64,000 nt of DNA from Aotearoamyces nothofagi. Its lineage: Eukaryota > Ascomycota > Leotiomycetes > Leotiales > Tympanidaceae. Shown here one piece after another: positions 37,001 through 51,200 of this stretch. Position 1 is the first letter of the stretch, and every line of letters begins with the position of its first letter. Position numbers and translations under genes: made by a program. Below the pieces are notes generated by a model that was not told the DNA's origin, did no database searches, and worked only from the letters and a program-made list of their open reading frames with translations. The stretch covers positions 62,001-126,000 of the forward strand of contig JADDTR010000004.1 of the NCBI GenBank assembly GCA_015345905.1, in the 5' to 3' direction.

Positions 37001-38257
37001 AACCTGATGAGGGGTGACGTATGGGTCAAGAGTCAGTATGGCAAAGGCAGCTCCTTTTATTTCACCTGCACAGTCCGCCTTGCAACATCCGATACAAGCT
37101 TCATTGCCAAGCAACTTAAGCCATACCTTGGCCATCAGGTACTTTTCATCGACAAAGGGCAGACCGGCCACGGCAAGGAGATTGTCACAATGCTTACGCA
37201 AATCGGCCTTGTCCCTGTGGTTGTTAATACGGAGAAGCACGTCCAACTCGCTAAAGGGAATGCCAAAACCGCAGCAAATGCATACGACGTTGTGATTGTC
37301 GATTCAATCGAGACTGCGAGACGGCTCCGGTCGATCGACGAATTCAAGTATATTCCGATTGTTCTCCTGGCGCCCGTGGTCCACGTAAGTTTGAAGTCCG
37401 CCCTAGACTTGGGAATTACCTCGTACATGACCACGCCTTGTTTGACAATCGACCTTGGCAACGGTATGATACCGGCCCTGGAGAACAGAGCAATGCCCTC
37501 GCTGGCCGACAACACTAAGTCTTTTGACATTCTGCTGGCGGAAGATAACATAGTCAATCAGCGCTTAGCTGTCAAAATTTTAGAGAAGTATCACCACGTT
37601 GTTACCGTCGTCGGCAATGGTCTCGAGGCTCTTGAGGCTATCAAGGCTAAACGATACGACGTCATTCTGATGGATGTCCAGATGCCTATCATGGTAAGCA
37701 AATCACTTACTTGTTCTTTTGCACATCATATTAATTTTATCAAAGGGAGGTTTTGAAGCCACGGCAAAAATACGCGAATATGAGCGCAGCTTAGGCTCTG
37801 TACGAACACCTATCATAGCGCTCACTGCCCACGCCATGTTGGGGGATAGAGAGAAGTGTATTCAGGCGCAGATGGACGAATATCTATCCAAACCTTTGAA
37901 GCAAAATCATCTCATCCAGACAATCCTCAAATGTGCAACGCTTGGTGGACAACTACTAGAAAAGGGCAGGGAGTCCAGAAGCTCCCCAAATGACGAGACA
38001 CCACCTGGCGGCTTAACGAGCGCCGGAACAGTCGCACCTTCACCAGTGGCACCAGCAAATGGGCTGTCACGGCCAGTATTGGAATCTCGAGCTTTTACAA
38101 CTACAGGTCCTATAAGTCATGGAAGTTTAGAGAGCCCAGCTCTCGTAACAGCTGATCAGGACGATCCACTTGCTAGAGTGAGTTCCTTGTTCTAACCCAC
38201 AGCGATGTCTTCGTGCTAACAAAGCAATAGCTCTTAATGCGAGCTCACAGTAGCTAG
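34032..38257 (+). CDS. NIK1: Group III hybrid histidine kinase (Nik1/Os-1)
   Basis: Exons 34032-34881, 35014-35707, 35761-37693, 37746-38177 and 38231-38257 give 1311 residues, the usual size of this class. An Ala/Gln-rich helical N-terminus leads into six HAMP repeats, each marked by a variant of AVAxGDLTxK and GGQA. The H-box [12 protein letters not shown] follows (His near 733), then the ATPase core (N-box [26 protein letters not shown]) and a receiver domain with MDVQMP (Asp near 1153). This cytosolic sensor controls the HOG osmotic pathway and is the target through which dicarboximide and phenylpyrrole fungicides act. The 35708-35760 intron needs an AAG acceptor to keep the HAMP spacing. 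The last exon is tentative: without it the protein ends ARVSSLF at 38195; with it, [10 protein letters not shown]. Confidence 0.95.
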
Positions 38258-39241
38258 GCGAAGAGTTATCAGTCTTTGCCTCATTGATTTGACTGAGGGC
38301 TTTTCGGGAGTCTTCTTCTTCCTTCGTAGATACCCTACGCCATCGTTCTGATGGCATCTTCATCAACCGACTAATCAACACTACTTACTCCTGGCTATCG
38401 GCGTTTTAGGCATGATGAGCGACGCATATGCATCCATTTCAAGGTTTGCGCTAGATGCGCTACCTGAAGGATCAGGACTACACGATTTACCTTCTACTCG
38501 ACCACTTGCTTATAGCATTTGCTTGTGTTTTTAATTGTTTTATATCTGTTTGAATCGCATCTGCAAGAATAGGCTGGGCGAACCGATCGTGCTCTGTACC
38601 TTATGCATTTAGCTTGCTCGCTTTTGTGACTTGAAGTCAGTTCTGAAAGAGAATTTGACAGTCTTGGTTCGGGCGGTCGGTTGCAATTAGAGACTTCAGT
38701 AACCATATAATCAGGTAGCTGAATCTTATGTTATATCATGGTTGATGCTCCAATCTGACCTGCTGTGATCACTTTTATCTCCGTCCATTATGGTAACAAA
38801 GGTTCTCAACGTGAGATTTGTGACGCCACCTTGTAGAACATTGAGCGCTCAAAATCATCGTCTATCCAAGATGTAGTAGACGGATTACTTTCACTTGGTT
38901 TCGGACCAATTTCACTATTGTCAAAAATCGACGAAGCATGTAGCTTAGATTCATTGGTGATTCCGAGTCGCCAATGGAGATTGCCATCATGTGACACTAT
39001 ATGATTTCCACCAGGATTTATAGAGCTGAGCTCTTCGCACCAGTAGCCAACCGGTTGCCGCCAAGGCTAAAACGACGGATCCACCCCAGCCTCAGCTTTC
39101 TTGACGGGGCCGACCGACCTTGCGGATAACTTGCAAGCTCCCGCAATACAATGCCATTCAATAACACCCCGAACTAATCGCATTCCTGATAACGGACAAA
39201 AAGGCAAATGCGCATACGGCCAGCGTTCGATATCCATCATA
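38258..39241. other. Intergenic region upstream of the giant gene
   Basis: About 1 kb of presumed NIK1 3' UTR and giant-gene promoter. The giant-gene frame is open back to 39101 but has no ATG before 39242. No other feature was seen. Confidence 0.5.
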
Positions 39242-42200
39242 ATGGCTGATAGGCGCTCTCGAAATTCAGAGTCGCAATCTCGCACTTCGCGAAGAAAGAA
39301 GAGAGATTCGCCAGCGAAACAACTTCCTAGTGAGACCCCTCGCTCGCGCGCAGTGCTTGATTACGATGGCATGCCGGTAGATCTGAGGGACGATGAGCTG
39401 TCATTGTCGAGTTCCAGCTCCAGCTCTAGCTATGTCGACATCTCGCGGACATTCCCCAATACGCGCGCAAGCGCCATCCGAACGTTCTTCACCGCACCTT
39501 CGGAACATAAACGGCGGCCTAGACGTAGGAAGAGCTACCGGCTATTACGATTCAGTAATTCGTCTTCGAGCTCTGTAAATAGTGATCTTGCATATGGCAC
39601 AGGGTTCATACGGAAACGGAAGACCGAGAGGCGTGGAGGAGAGACTGGGAGGAAGGGGAAAGACAGGAGAGAGGATGTCGATCCCGACGCTGCCATACAG
39701 GATGTTGGTGCTGGGTTGGCGGCACTGGCGAGAAAGCAGAATCGGTTGGATCTGATGGAGGCGCGGAAATCTGGAGTCTTTCCTGTGAGGAGGGAAGATG
39801 GGCGGATTAAGAGCCTCGAGACGGGCCGCGGCATTGCGTCGTCGAAACCTATAGAGATGGTTGATGAGGACGGCTGGGAATCGGCATCGGCTTCCGAATC
39901 TGGATCAGAGAGCACTAGCGTGGATTCGACACTTGCATATGGGCCTCACAACTTCTCTGGCTGGGGCAGACGTCAGCCAAGCAGAAAGAGCAGTGTCGTT
40001 GTTCCAGAACTCTTTGGTCCAGCGAATTCACTACACGGTGCAGTTGATGTGCCCGTGGGATTTGGGGATGTAAACTATGATCTATCAGATGCTCCTCCAC
40101 CCCCTACACTTGCTGATATCCAGCCATCTCTTCGCCGAGATGATGGCAGTATCAGCAGTACATCTCTGCAGAGCGTCTATCCCATGCCGACCTCCGATCC
40201 AACTCAATTCTCGGTTGTCTCCTCAGCACCGGAGCCGCCATATTCTGTTTCGCGACCCCGTCCAGTTCCTTTACGGCAGCCTCAACCCTTTACACCTGTT
40301 TCAGCAAGTATTTATCAGCCGGGTTATCCTTCACGCTCAGAACCTAGCAAGTCCTCTATTGCTGAAGCAGCTCTAGCTGCAATTGCCGTGGCAGCTGTAG
40401 GAGCTACTTCTCATCGCTCTAATCAGCCTGATCCTAAAGAGGACAGGCGTGACGAACGCCGCGAGAGACTCCGAGAAGACACCCGTAAAGATTCCGATGC
40501 GGAACGTCGAGAAAGGCGTCGAGATCGACGCCGAGAGGAGATCCGCACTGACTCTGACGAAGAGCGTCGGGAAAGGCGACGAGAAAGACGGCGAGGAGAG
40601 GAGCACACCGAATCCAAGTATGATCGTCACGATAAGCCTCGGGAGAAGCAACAAGATGATCTAAGAGACGAGCGCCCTGATGAAAGACGGGATGCTCGCC
40701 GCGAGGAGAGGCGTCGCGAACGAGCTGGCGACCACTATGACGACCGAAAATCTAGAAATAGCGGTTCGATTGTCACTGCCGTTCCCAAGATCGACCCATT
40801 CCAGTTCCAAGTTGCAGATGATGCATTCCAAAGTCCGGTTAGAGACGCAGGACCCTCTCTCTCACAAGAGCTGGTGGATCCGCCACTACCACCCCCGTCC
40901 CCTGCTATAGTGACGGTGGAAAGGGTACCTACTTTTGCTCGGAAGAGCAATGATTCAGTCACAGAATCAAGGCCGGAGTCTTCTGGCAAAGGTAGGCGAA
41001 ACGGAAATCGCGATGATCGTGACGAGCGACGTATGGAGAACGAGGCTGAGTCAGTCTATCGCGAAACAGAGCACTTTACAGCCCCGATTGAAAAAGGTGC
41101 GATTGGTGTTGCTGTCGCTGCTGTTGCGGCAGATGAAACTCGCCACTCTCGAAAATTCAAGAAGGGTCGTAGCGAGACATATGATGCAAGCTCTGATCAG
41201 GAGCGTGACATAATCCAAGACGAAGCCGATCGAGTCTACCGTGAGGCTATTCTTGCCCGCAAGATTGCTTCGACGCATGAGGAAGGAGATATTGTCCCTA
41301 TAATTACCACGCCACCTGAAATGGAACATCAGAAGAAGAAGGGCCCTTATGATGCGCCAAATGCAGACTTCGAACCTGACAATGTATTGGATCCAGTGGA
41401 GCTTAAGGTTTTTACACCTTTTAGAACTGGGCGTTACCCATCAGATCGAGACTTCAGTCCTGAGAAGGAGACCTTTGACCCTTCGTCTTTGGGCCTGAAA
41501 CGTCCCCTCCTGAACCTCGTTCGGCCTACTCCATCTCCAGAGGCCCAAGTTGCTCGCTCAGAACCAAAGGAACCGGAAAAAGACCCTGGGACATCAGATG
41601 TGCCTAAGTCTACTCCTGGTTATGAAAAGGGGGAATCCCCGACAACGCCAAACGGCGCCAAAGGCGTCACTTGGGGCGAAAACGAGACAAAGCATTTCGA
41701 GGTCGAAAGCCCATCCGACCAAAAGGATGAGTATATCCGCGGCTCCACACAAGGGCGAGATGGCCAAGTAAAGCCGGAGCCTTCGACGAAGGGAAATAAT
41801 AGTAAATGGGGCGCCATCAAAGGTGCCTTTATAGGCGCCGGGGCTGGAGTGTTGGCTTCTCAAGTGATTAACGCCAACAATAATGTCAAGAAAGACAAGG
41901 AGATAACCCCATCAGAAGCTACTGCAGTTGAACATATCAACGAGCGAGGCATTGAGTGGGCTTCTACGGATCCTTTTAAATCCAGAGGCGTGGTAATAGA
42001 GCCTGAAGGCTCTGATAGAGAGATTGAAGACCCAGGCCCCCCACCAGTTGGTCCAAAGCCACCGAGTCCACAACCCACGCATATACCAGGCGCATTTGAT
42101 GATGATTTGGATTTCACTGCCACCGTGGCTGCTGGCCTGCAAGACTCAGGCTTTGACCCAAATATCGTCATCAACGATCCAACCTTCCATCGACGCGCAT

Positions 42201-45200
42201 CACCACCGGGATCGGAAGCGCCAGGCTTATATCAAGCACCCTTTGCCGAAACTGTCTCCGACCTTGGAAGTCATGGCTTTGACTCTCTAGGTCACCAGGG
42301 TGCTCCTCCCGTACAAGGGTTTATTCTTGGCGAGGTACCGGAGACACCAATCGATGAACGTGGCATCTCACCAGAGGATAGCGGCCAATTTGCAACAAAG
42401 CTCAGTAAGAAGGAGCAAAAAAGACGCGAAAAGGCTGCGAAGAGGCAAGACTCTGAATCGAGAGACCTGACACCTTTGGATGACACTGCGGACAACGCCG
42501 AACTTGTGGAAGAGCCTGAGAGCTACTTTGAACCTTCGAAGCCAACGAAAAAAGACAAGAAAAAGTCGAAGAAATCCCGAAAAGAATCCGCTGGCTTTGA
42601 TGATGGTAATGCTGATGACTTTGAGGAGCGACATTCGACAGTGTCAGTGCCTGTCGACGCCTTTGATGATCTGCGGGAAATAGAAGCGCCTGTGACGGTC
42701 GATGAATGGGATTTACCAAAGAAGTCGAAGAAGAAGAAGAAGTCAAAGTCTGATAGTGGACGCCTCGACTCTCCCTCGAAAGATAAAGAAGCCGAAGTTG
42801 AACGCCCGTCAGGGAAATCTTCAAATGATGGGTCGCGAAGGAAGAGTGGGGACTATGACTCCGAAGTTGATCCTGTAGATGTGAGGCTCCCCTCAAGCCC
42901 TCCGTCGGAGGCCAGTAGAGATGATTATAGCGATACCAAGAAGTCACGGAGGTCGTCAAAGCGAGACAGTAGTGCCGCGTCTTCTAGTATTTCACGAAAT
43001 GATGATAATGATGACTCACGAAAAGGGAAAAAGAAAGATAAGAAGAATGGGGGCTTCTTTGGGCTTTTCGGCCTATCAGGCAAATCAGATATGACATCTG
43101 AGCTTTCCGGAGAAAAGACACCGAAAGAACCTTATGATGAATTAGAGGAGCCGAAAAAGAAGAGCAAAAAGTCCAAACGAAGCTCCGTAGCTGATGGCTC
43201 AGAAGTCTACGGAAGCGTGGGATCGCAATCATTCACTGATGTTTCTTATAATGGTACAGCTAATGGCAACGGCCATGACGAACATAATGACGATGACGAT
43301 GATGATTTAGGCAAAAAGAAAAGATCTCGAAAGAGAGACAAGACTCAAGAAACCGATGACGTGGAAGTCCCCGGAAAGGAGTCTTTTTTAGATAATCCCG
43401 GCACCCTTGGCGCGGGTGTCGGTCCTGCAGGTGCTGTTGTTGCTGCTCAGTATTTGCATTCCAAAGCCACAGATGCTGATAGCGAGGAGCAATCAGTCCA
43501 AAGGTCCGATACGATTGAGTATCAGCCTCAAAACCCCTACGAAAACTCCATCAGTGAGATGCATGACCAGGATACCTTTGATCCAGATATCAGTCAGCGT
43601 CAATTTAGACCTTCTATCGACCCTCAGTATGGAGATCTCCTTCCACTGCCACCAAGTGATCCAAGTTCTCCGCAGCTTGAACCAGTATCCGACCTCCCTT
43701 CTCTACCTGAGAGCCGTCCTGGCTCACCGCAAACGCCCAGTCTTGAGCGCTTTACTCCACGGAATAAGGTATCTGGAGCCGTTCGCAGATATGATCACAA
43801 CACTCCGACGAAATCACCGAGCACAAGTGCAGTGCCGCTGAAGTTCATAATGGGGAATAGGTCAACCCCCTCATCACCGGTGGTTGCACGAGTGTCATCG
43901 CCAATGGATTCTCCGTCTACTCTAGGTGCTGATAGCTTGTCATTCCCTAAAATACGACCTCGGCCAACGTCTTGGGACTCCGCGAGGGAGTTTCAGCCCC
44001 TCTACCTCGTCGAACGCAGGCGACGAGAATCACAAATTCTGTCAGATGAGGTTGAAAAACAACATGCTGCTGCACTATCATCAAAGGAGGATGGTTCTAA
44101 ATCTGTTGATGAGCACTTACATGACACCTCGATGGGCGCTCATGACATTGAAGAACCTGATATGGCCACCGTCTTTGACGTCACAAAACTGCCAGCACTC
44201 CCTGATAGTCGTCCCTCTACGCCTTCATTGGAATCGGTGCATCATACCTCTGAATCCCTTGAACCGGGAGTTATCACTGGAGTAGCCCTCGGATTAGCAG
44301 CAGGTGCTGGTGCATCTGTACTCAGCAATAACGAACAGGACGTTTCCATGAAGGAGACCCAGCCAGCTCAATCGATGGAAGAATTGCCGCAACCCGACCC
44401 TGTCGAGCCCAATACGAAGGATAGAAGCTCTTACTTATTCCAGTCATCCCCACCTGCAAACCAGCTGCACGTCGATACTGGAAGTGGCCAAACGCAACCC
44501 CGAGAGTCTGAGCCATTATCCCCGATAGCTACCGAAGATAATCCCGAAAACAAGTCGCCTAATGCTTCTACGCCGAGTATATTGACTAAACGCGAGGCTG
44601 CATTAGATGCACTAACTGGAACGACTTCAGGAGAACAACCTTTAGATGAGTCCACGCCTGTTCCTCAATCTATTCTCCCCGATGAGGTAGCCCTTCATAA
44701 GCCCGAGTCTATCTCGGAATCATTATCTGCCGTTGAGGGGAAATATGAACCTGTTGGTCTCGAGGAAACATTAGCAGAACAGCCGACGGCTACCGAAGAT
44801 CCAATTTGGAAACAAGTTCAAACTGCTACCGAAGATCAATCTTTAGGAGATCCTGTCGTCGCTACAGAGCCTGAATCCTCGGTAGCCATCCTCGGCGAGG
44901 AGGCCAATCCTGCAGAGGAGTTTTCCTTCATGCCGTCCAAGAAGCAAAAGAAGAAGGACAAGAAGAATCGCAAAGGTCTATCGCGAAGCTCTACTACGGA
45001 TGATGTCTCGCACTCTGGGCCCATCAGCAATACTGAGAACACTGCTTCGGAGATGTCCACTAGCAGGGATGTACCTATAGTAGCATCACGGGCCTTGGAA
45101 GAGCTGAAAGATGATGTCTCGACTAAAGACGACGGCCTAGTATTGGAGTCTGAAAGAGCTACTGAAGGCGAAACTGATTGTATGGACTTAAATGAAGTTC

Positions 45201-48200
45201 CCGCAAATACATCTGGGCCAGCAGCTGAGCCAGTGTTGGCTGAAGAGGTTGACCCTGCCGAAGAGTTTTCCTTCGCACCATCAAAGAAGTCGAAGAAGAA
45301 GGACAAGAAGAATCGCAAAGGTATATCGCGAAGCCCTACTACAGATGACTTCTCGATCTCTGGGTCCACCAATACTACCGAGCACAATGCTTCAGAGACG
45401 TCCACTGGCCGGGATATTAAAGATGATAGCTTAGTATTGGAGTCTGAGAGAGCTATTCCTCAAGGTGAAACGGATGATGCAGACTTAAAGGAAGTTCCCG
45501 CAAATGCACCTAGCCCAACAGCTGAGCCAGTGCTGGCTGAAGAGGTTGACCCTGCCGAAGAGTTTTCCTTCGCACCATCAAAGAAGTCGAAGAAGAAGGA
45601 CAAGAAGAATCGCAAAGGTATATCGCGAAGCTCGACTACAGATGACTTCTCAACCCCGCAACCCACTACTTCTGATACTGTTGCCCAAGAGATAGTAGTC
45701 AACGAAGAGCCTACCCTGCCGATATCCCGCGGACTAGAGGGCATCGATGTGTCACCAGAAGCTGTTGATCTCGGTGCCGACGACGCACAACTTCTCGCAG
45801 CGAGTCGTGACGATGATTTCGCAACACTGGCCGAGCGACCCCTCCAACTCTTCATTGATAAAGGGTCAAAGAAAAGCAAAAAGAAGCAACGCAAATCGGC
45901 CCAAGCTTGGGAAGCTGACGATTTGCTAGCGTCTGAGTTAGCTATTGACGAGCCATCTCGAGGTAGTAATCCATTGACCGAGGATTTAACCTCTCCTGAA
46001 TCTGTACCGATACCACTGTCTGAGTCCGTGGAACCTTCAGATGTCTTGGACCACATAATAGGTAGGCCTGAGGACCAAATTACAACGGCTAATCTAGATG
46101 ATGTTGCTGCCGACCCTTATTCCGAGCGGTCAAGTACAAAGACTTCCAAGAAGGATAAGAAGAAGAAGTCTAAAACTTCTCAAGCTTGGAATACAGATGC
46201 ATCATCAGCATCAACACCAATGGTAGAAGAACTTGCGAAGAGCGACGAGGCTGCAATTTTAGGGATATCAAAAGCCCAGCCGGCTCCATTGCCTATGCTT
46301 AATGATAGTGATGAGGTAGAACCTCCTCAAGCGGGCTACGTCGAATTGGGTGACGTTACAAAGCAAGAGACGGGCGAGGAGGAAGCGTTATCCGAAGAGC
46401 TCGAGTCCGATTCTGATTGGTCCAAGCCTAAAAAACCAAAGAAGGAGAAGAAGAAGCAGAAGCGGGCCAGTTCACAGAAAACCCCAGTCGATTCCGATCT
46501 TGCCTCGAAAGCGAATGCCGAAAATACCGCGATAGGAGAGTTATCTGCAGCTGAATTATCCTCCGCGTCTTTCCCGCACGTTGTATATGATCCAGATAGC
46601 TCCCACCAAGGTTCCGTTGATCAAAGCACGAGAGAAGCCATGGGTGGTCTAGATGGTCGCAACTCTCCCGCGGAAACCGAATCGGAGTCTGACTGGTCAA
46701 AACCGAAGAAGGATAAAGAGAAAAAATGCGCGACACAGGAATCAACTTCTGAGGAATATCCATTCCAGTCACCCGCTGAGGTCGCATACGTATCTGATCC
46801 TGATAGGTCTATTGATCAGTCTATTCATCTGCCTGTATCTCAGGTGGATACTTCATCTCAGCTAGACACCAATTTATCGCAGGCCAAGGATGATTCAAGC
46901 CACGATGCGGAACCGTTGGCTACCGATGACGTCTCGCCAGAACCGTTCATTACTAAAAAATCAAAGGGCAAAAAGAAGAAGCGTAATGCTTCACAAACTT
47001 GGGAATCTGAGACCTCGTCACCAGCTGCTGAGCCCAGCAATCTGCCCGTTGAGACCGGAGACAATCTGCCCGTTGAGACCGGAGACGGTTTGCCAATGCG
47101 TCAGGACACTTCCCTTCCCGAAACAAGAGCTTTAGACGTCACAGACTCTCAATCTCAGGCACTTGATACTCTTATTGATCCCTCGAACTCGCTAGTAGAT
47201 GTGGATGCCGTACTCGACGAGATGTGGTCTGCCAGAGACTCCAAGAAAGGCAAGAAGAAAAAGGGCAAGATTTCTCCTTCTGCTTGGGACGAGGATCTAG
47301 CATCGCTGGATTCTGGCAGCACTGAACAACAGACATCTGTAGATGACCCCGCTTTCACGACGCCAACTTCCAAAAAGAAGGGCAAAAAGAATCGTAAGAA
47401 GGCCCAACTTTGGGGCATTGATGATGGAGGAGAATCTACTCAACAGAACTTTCAGGAAGTACCCGACATAACACAAGAAAAGGGATCCGCTATTGAGAGT
47501 AAAGATGATCAAACACATGAGTCTTCCGAACTATGTCACCATAAAGAGGAAGAAAAAGCCATCTTGTCGAAAGATCGAGGCATCGAAGAAACACAGACCA
47601 GTTCAAGGGAACATGAGATGGATGCTGGTCAGATTGATGAAGCTATACCCAATCAGGCAGAACATGACTCGACGACTCCAGTGCTGAACGATTCTGGACC
47701 ATTGCCTACAGGTGCAGAAACCAAGTCTGAAGGCCCCGAACAAATTCTTGCCAACCCCGGTGTCTTAAAGGAGGCTGAGCCAATAAGCGATTCATCTCTA
47801 TCAACCAGTATATTGCCAACCACAAGTTCGGTAGAAACACGGCAACATGTTGATACGTCATCGGCGGCTGAGGCTAGAGAGTTGGATTTACCTCGGGAAG
47901 GTATCGAATACCAGGGACAAGGGGCTGAAAGTACAGAGAATCTGCCCACTGTCCCACTGGAAACAAAGACTGGTGAGCCTTCGGATGATATTAGCGAAGA
48001 GAAAATCTCTGGCGAAGATAACACTAAAGACATTGAAGATGGGCCAGAGCATGACAGTAATATCCCTACTGGTTACAGTGCAGAGCAGCTGGAAATTGCT
48101 CGTCAGATGAAGGCAGATTTTGAATCCAGTAGCAAAACGTCAAAGAAGGGTAAGAAAGGGCAACAGCGTTTGTCGCGAACGTCTACCATGGATGACACAG

Positions 48201-51200
48201 TGTCCGAGTCCCAATCTCATACTGGAAGAGATGAAGACCTGCAGCCTCGAGCAGCGGTGGTCGAACCAATAGATAACAATAGTACGGAGCCAGAAACTAT
48301 CGATGGGTTCAAAGCTGGTTATAACGAAGAGCAACTCTCTCTTGCCAGACAGCTCCAACTAGAATTCGGGTCTGGTAATAAGTCGAAGAAGGGCAAGAAA
48401 AGTCGTAGCACACCAAGTACACCAAAATACGAGTATGGATCTTCGTCTCTATTCGAAGAGCTACAGTCTTCAGAGACCGAGCAAGCTAAAGAAGGCACGA
48501 CTGAAGATGTAGCAGAAGAGGAAAGTGTTACCACGATGTCGATCGCTGGTGGACTTGCGGCAGGCTATAGCGCAGAGCAACTCGAACTCGCGCGCCAAAT
48601 GAGAGAGGAGCTAGGATTCGGATCAAGCAGTAAGAAGCCCAAGAAAGACAAGAAAGATAAGAACCGGCAAAGTCTTCTTCGCTCAGTAACAGATGAGAAT
48701 GACTTGACCAAAACAGAGGAAGAAGTGTCTGAACAACCAAGCTTCCCAAGTTCAGGCATCGACTCAGCAAACGATTTTTCAAATCCGCCCGCCGATTTTC
48801 CAGATTCGGAAGCAGATGCATTTACTTTTATACCAAAGAAAGGCAAGAAGGATAAAAAGACACGTCAAAGCCTCCTCAGATCATCATCTCAAGCTCATGA
48901 ACTTACTCCAAGTCTAACCCGAGACTCTTCACAAGACCGCGAGCCATTCGAAAGGAGTTTTGAAGCAGTTCTTACTCAGACACCCGAATTCGCATCAGAC
49001 TCCCCCGCTGCCGAACCTGAAGGGGATTTCACCTTCACCAAGAAGTCCAAGAAGGGTAAAGGCAAGGAGAAACGTAAAGGTGTAGATCAAGTACTCCCTG
49101 AAGGGGGTGCCGCTATTGAAGACCGTGATCAAAAAACTGCTGATCGGGCAGAGGCTTTAGAAGGCGCTCGCGAGGCCAATGTAGCAATTTCAGAGGAGGT
49201 GAAATCACGGGATATCGTACCGAACGATTTGGAGAGCGTAAATGAGGTCCCTATCACAGAGTCTGAGGATTTATGGCCTTCTACAACAAAGAAATCAAAG
49301 AAGGGCAAAGACAGGGAGAAACGAAAGGGTGCAAGTCAAGATTTGACTACCGATAACGTCGATGCTAAAGAATCTGTCATAAACGCCGCTGATCCGGTGG
49401 ATACTTTAGAAGGAGAAAAAGATACTGTCGACGCCAGTTCAGAGCAGGTTAATTCACGAGATGCCGAACCATATGTTTTGGAGGGCACAAATGAGGCCCC
49501 TACTGCAGAGTCTGGGGAGTTATGGCCCTCCGTTACCACGAAGAAGTCTAAGAAGGGCAAGAAACAAAAAGCTCAACTTAAATCAGAGACATCATCTAGT
49601 CCTGGTCAATCTAATGAGCAACTAGAACTATCAGAGCAATCGGTTCCATCTATTTCATCAGCCGGACCGGACAAAGCTCCTTTGTCGTGGGCTGATGAGA
49701 CCGCAGAAGCGGAGGAAGCTCGTCTTGCTGATCATCGCCCATCCGTCTCTGAGATTGTAGCCGGTCTAGAAGGGCTTGCTGGTGACAGCTCATTCTCAAT
49801 AAAGAAGGGGAAACAGAAGGGCAAAAAGGGCAAAGCTTTTCCATATTCGGGAGATGATATCGCGGATGAATCCCAGGTCACAACGCCTGAGACAAAGACA
49901 GACAGTGTGACCGAACAGACCCCCGATGACTTCTTCTCAGTTCCAGCCAAGAAGGGCAAGAAGAAGGGTAAAGGCAAGGGAAAAGCTTCCGTATTTTCAG
50001 AAAATGAGAACCTAGATGAGGCTCAAGTTTCAACACCAGAGGAGAAGATAGTTGCTGTGAACGAGCAGGTTGGACCGGAGGAAATACCTGGCGGTGGATC
50101 AATTGAGGAAGAAAAGAACAATGATGGCATTTTGCCAGCTATAGCCACCGGAGCAGCTCTTGCTGGAGCTGGAGCAGCCTTCTTATCTAGTGAAGTTCCG
50201 AATCGCCATGAAAACGTAGAAGAGACCATGGCACGAGATACACCTGCTATAGACTCACCGGCTTTGGATCCTGAAATCTTACCTTCTCAGGCCAAAAAGT
50301 CTAAAAAGAACAAGAAGGGCAAAGGAAAGATAGTTGATCGCCGATCGATCTCTCAAGACGACATATTTGACGACCCTGTCCTTTGGGAGGGTGCGGACCC
50401 CCGGAAGTTTGGAGATGATGAGGGACGGAATGAAGCAGACGGTGGCGATTTCTGGTCAGCTCCGGTAGAGGTGGACCCTGCTGATGAAGCGCCAAATACA
50501 ACGGAAGCCTCCACGGTTGACGAAATCCAACATTCACCAGATCAGAGTAATATAGGATCCATTAACGACAACCATGGACCAGCAACGGCCATTACAGCAC
50601 TCCCTACCGTCCACGAGGAAGCCGAGCAGCCCCTCGCTGAAAGTCTCATACAGTCTACAGCAAATGTTGGCGACAAAGACTCTACCGGGCAAGAAATAAC
50701 AACCGCTAAGTCTTTCCAGGCTGGGGGTGCCAAGCCAAAGCGAGAGTGGAACGACATTCCTGAAGACATCATGGTCAAATCGACCAAGAAGGGGAAGAAA
50801 GGGAAAAAGCAAGCTCGTCTTTCGGCTTGGGATGCTCCAGGTCAAGATGAGAGCAGAGACGAAATGCCTACTATTGATGCTCCAGCCCGAGATGAGAGCA
50901 AAGAGGAAATAGCCACTTTTGATGCTCCAGACAATGCCAGTGACAGACCTGAGGATCGACCTTTGGTTGTTGAACCCTCAGAAGAGTCAACACAAGGGTC
51001 TGCAGGTGATACTCACCACAGTGCTCCCCAACCAATTACAATGGCAGAAACTCCAAGCATCCATACAATCCTTGATGATCATCCTGCTAGTGCTCTCCCG
51101 AGCGTGGAACCGGTTGCCTCCCAAGTAGATCACAAGGGAGAACCCAAGGGTGGTCTCGACCCGGATAGTTCAGCTCCCTATGAAGAAGCTACCCAAATTT

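Noticed and set aside
5455-38257. Functional cluster linking the ENA pump and NIK1 as an osmotic-stress locus
   Set aside because: They lie 25 kb apart with unrelated housekeeping genes between them, so neighbourhood gives no support.
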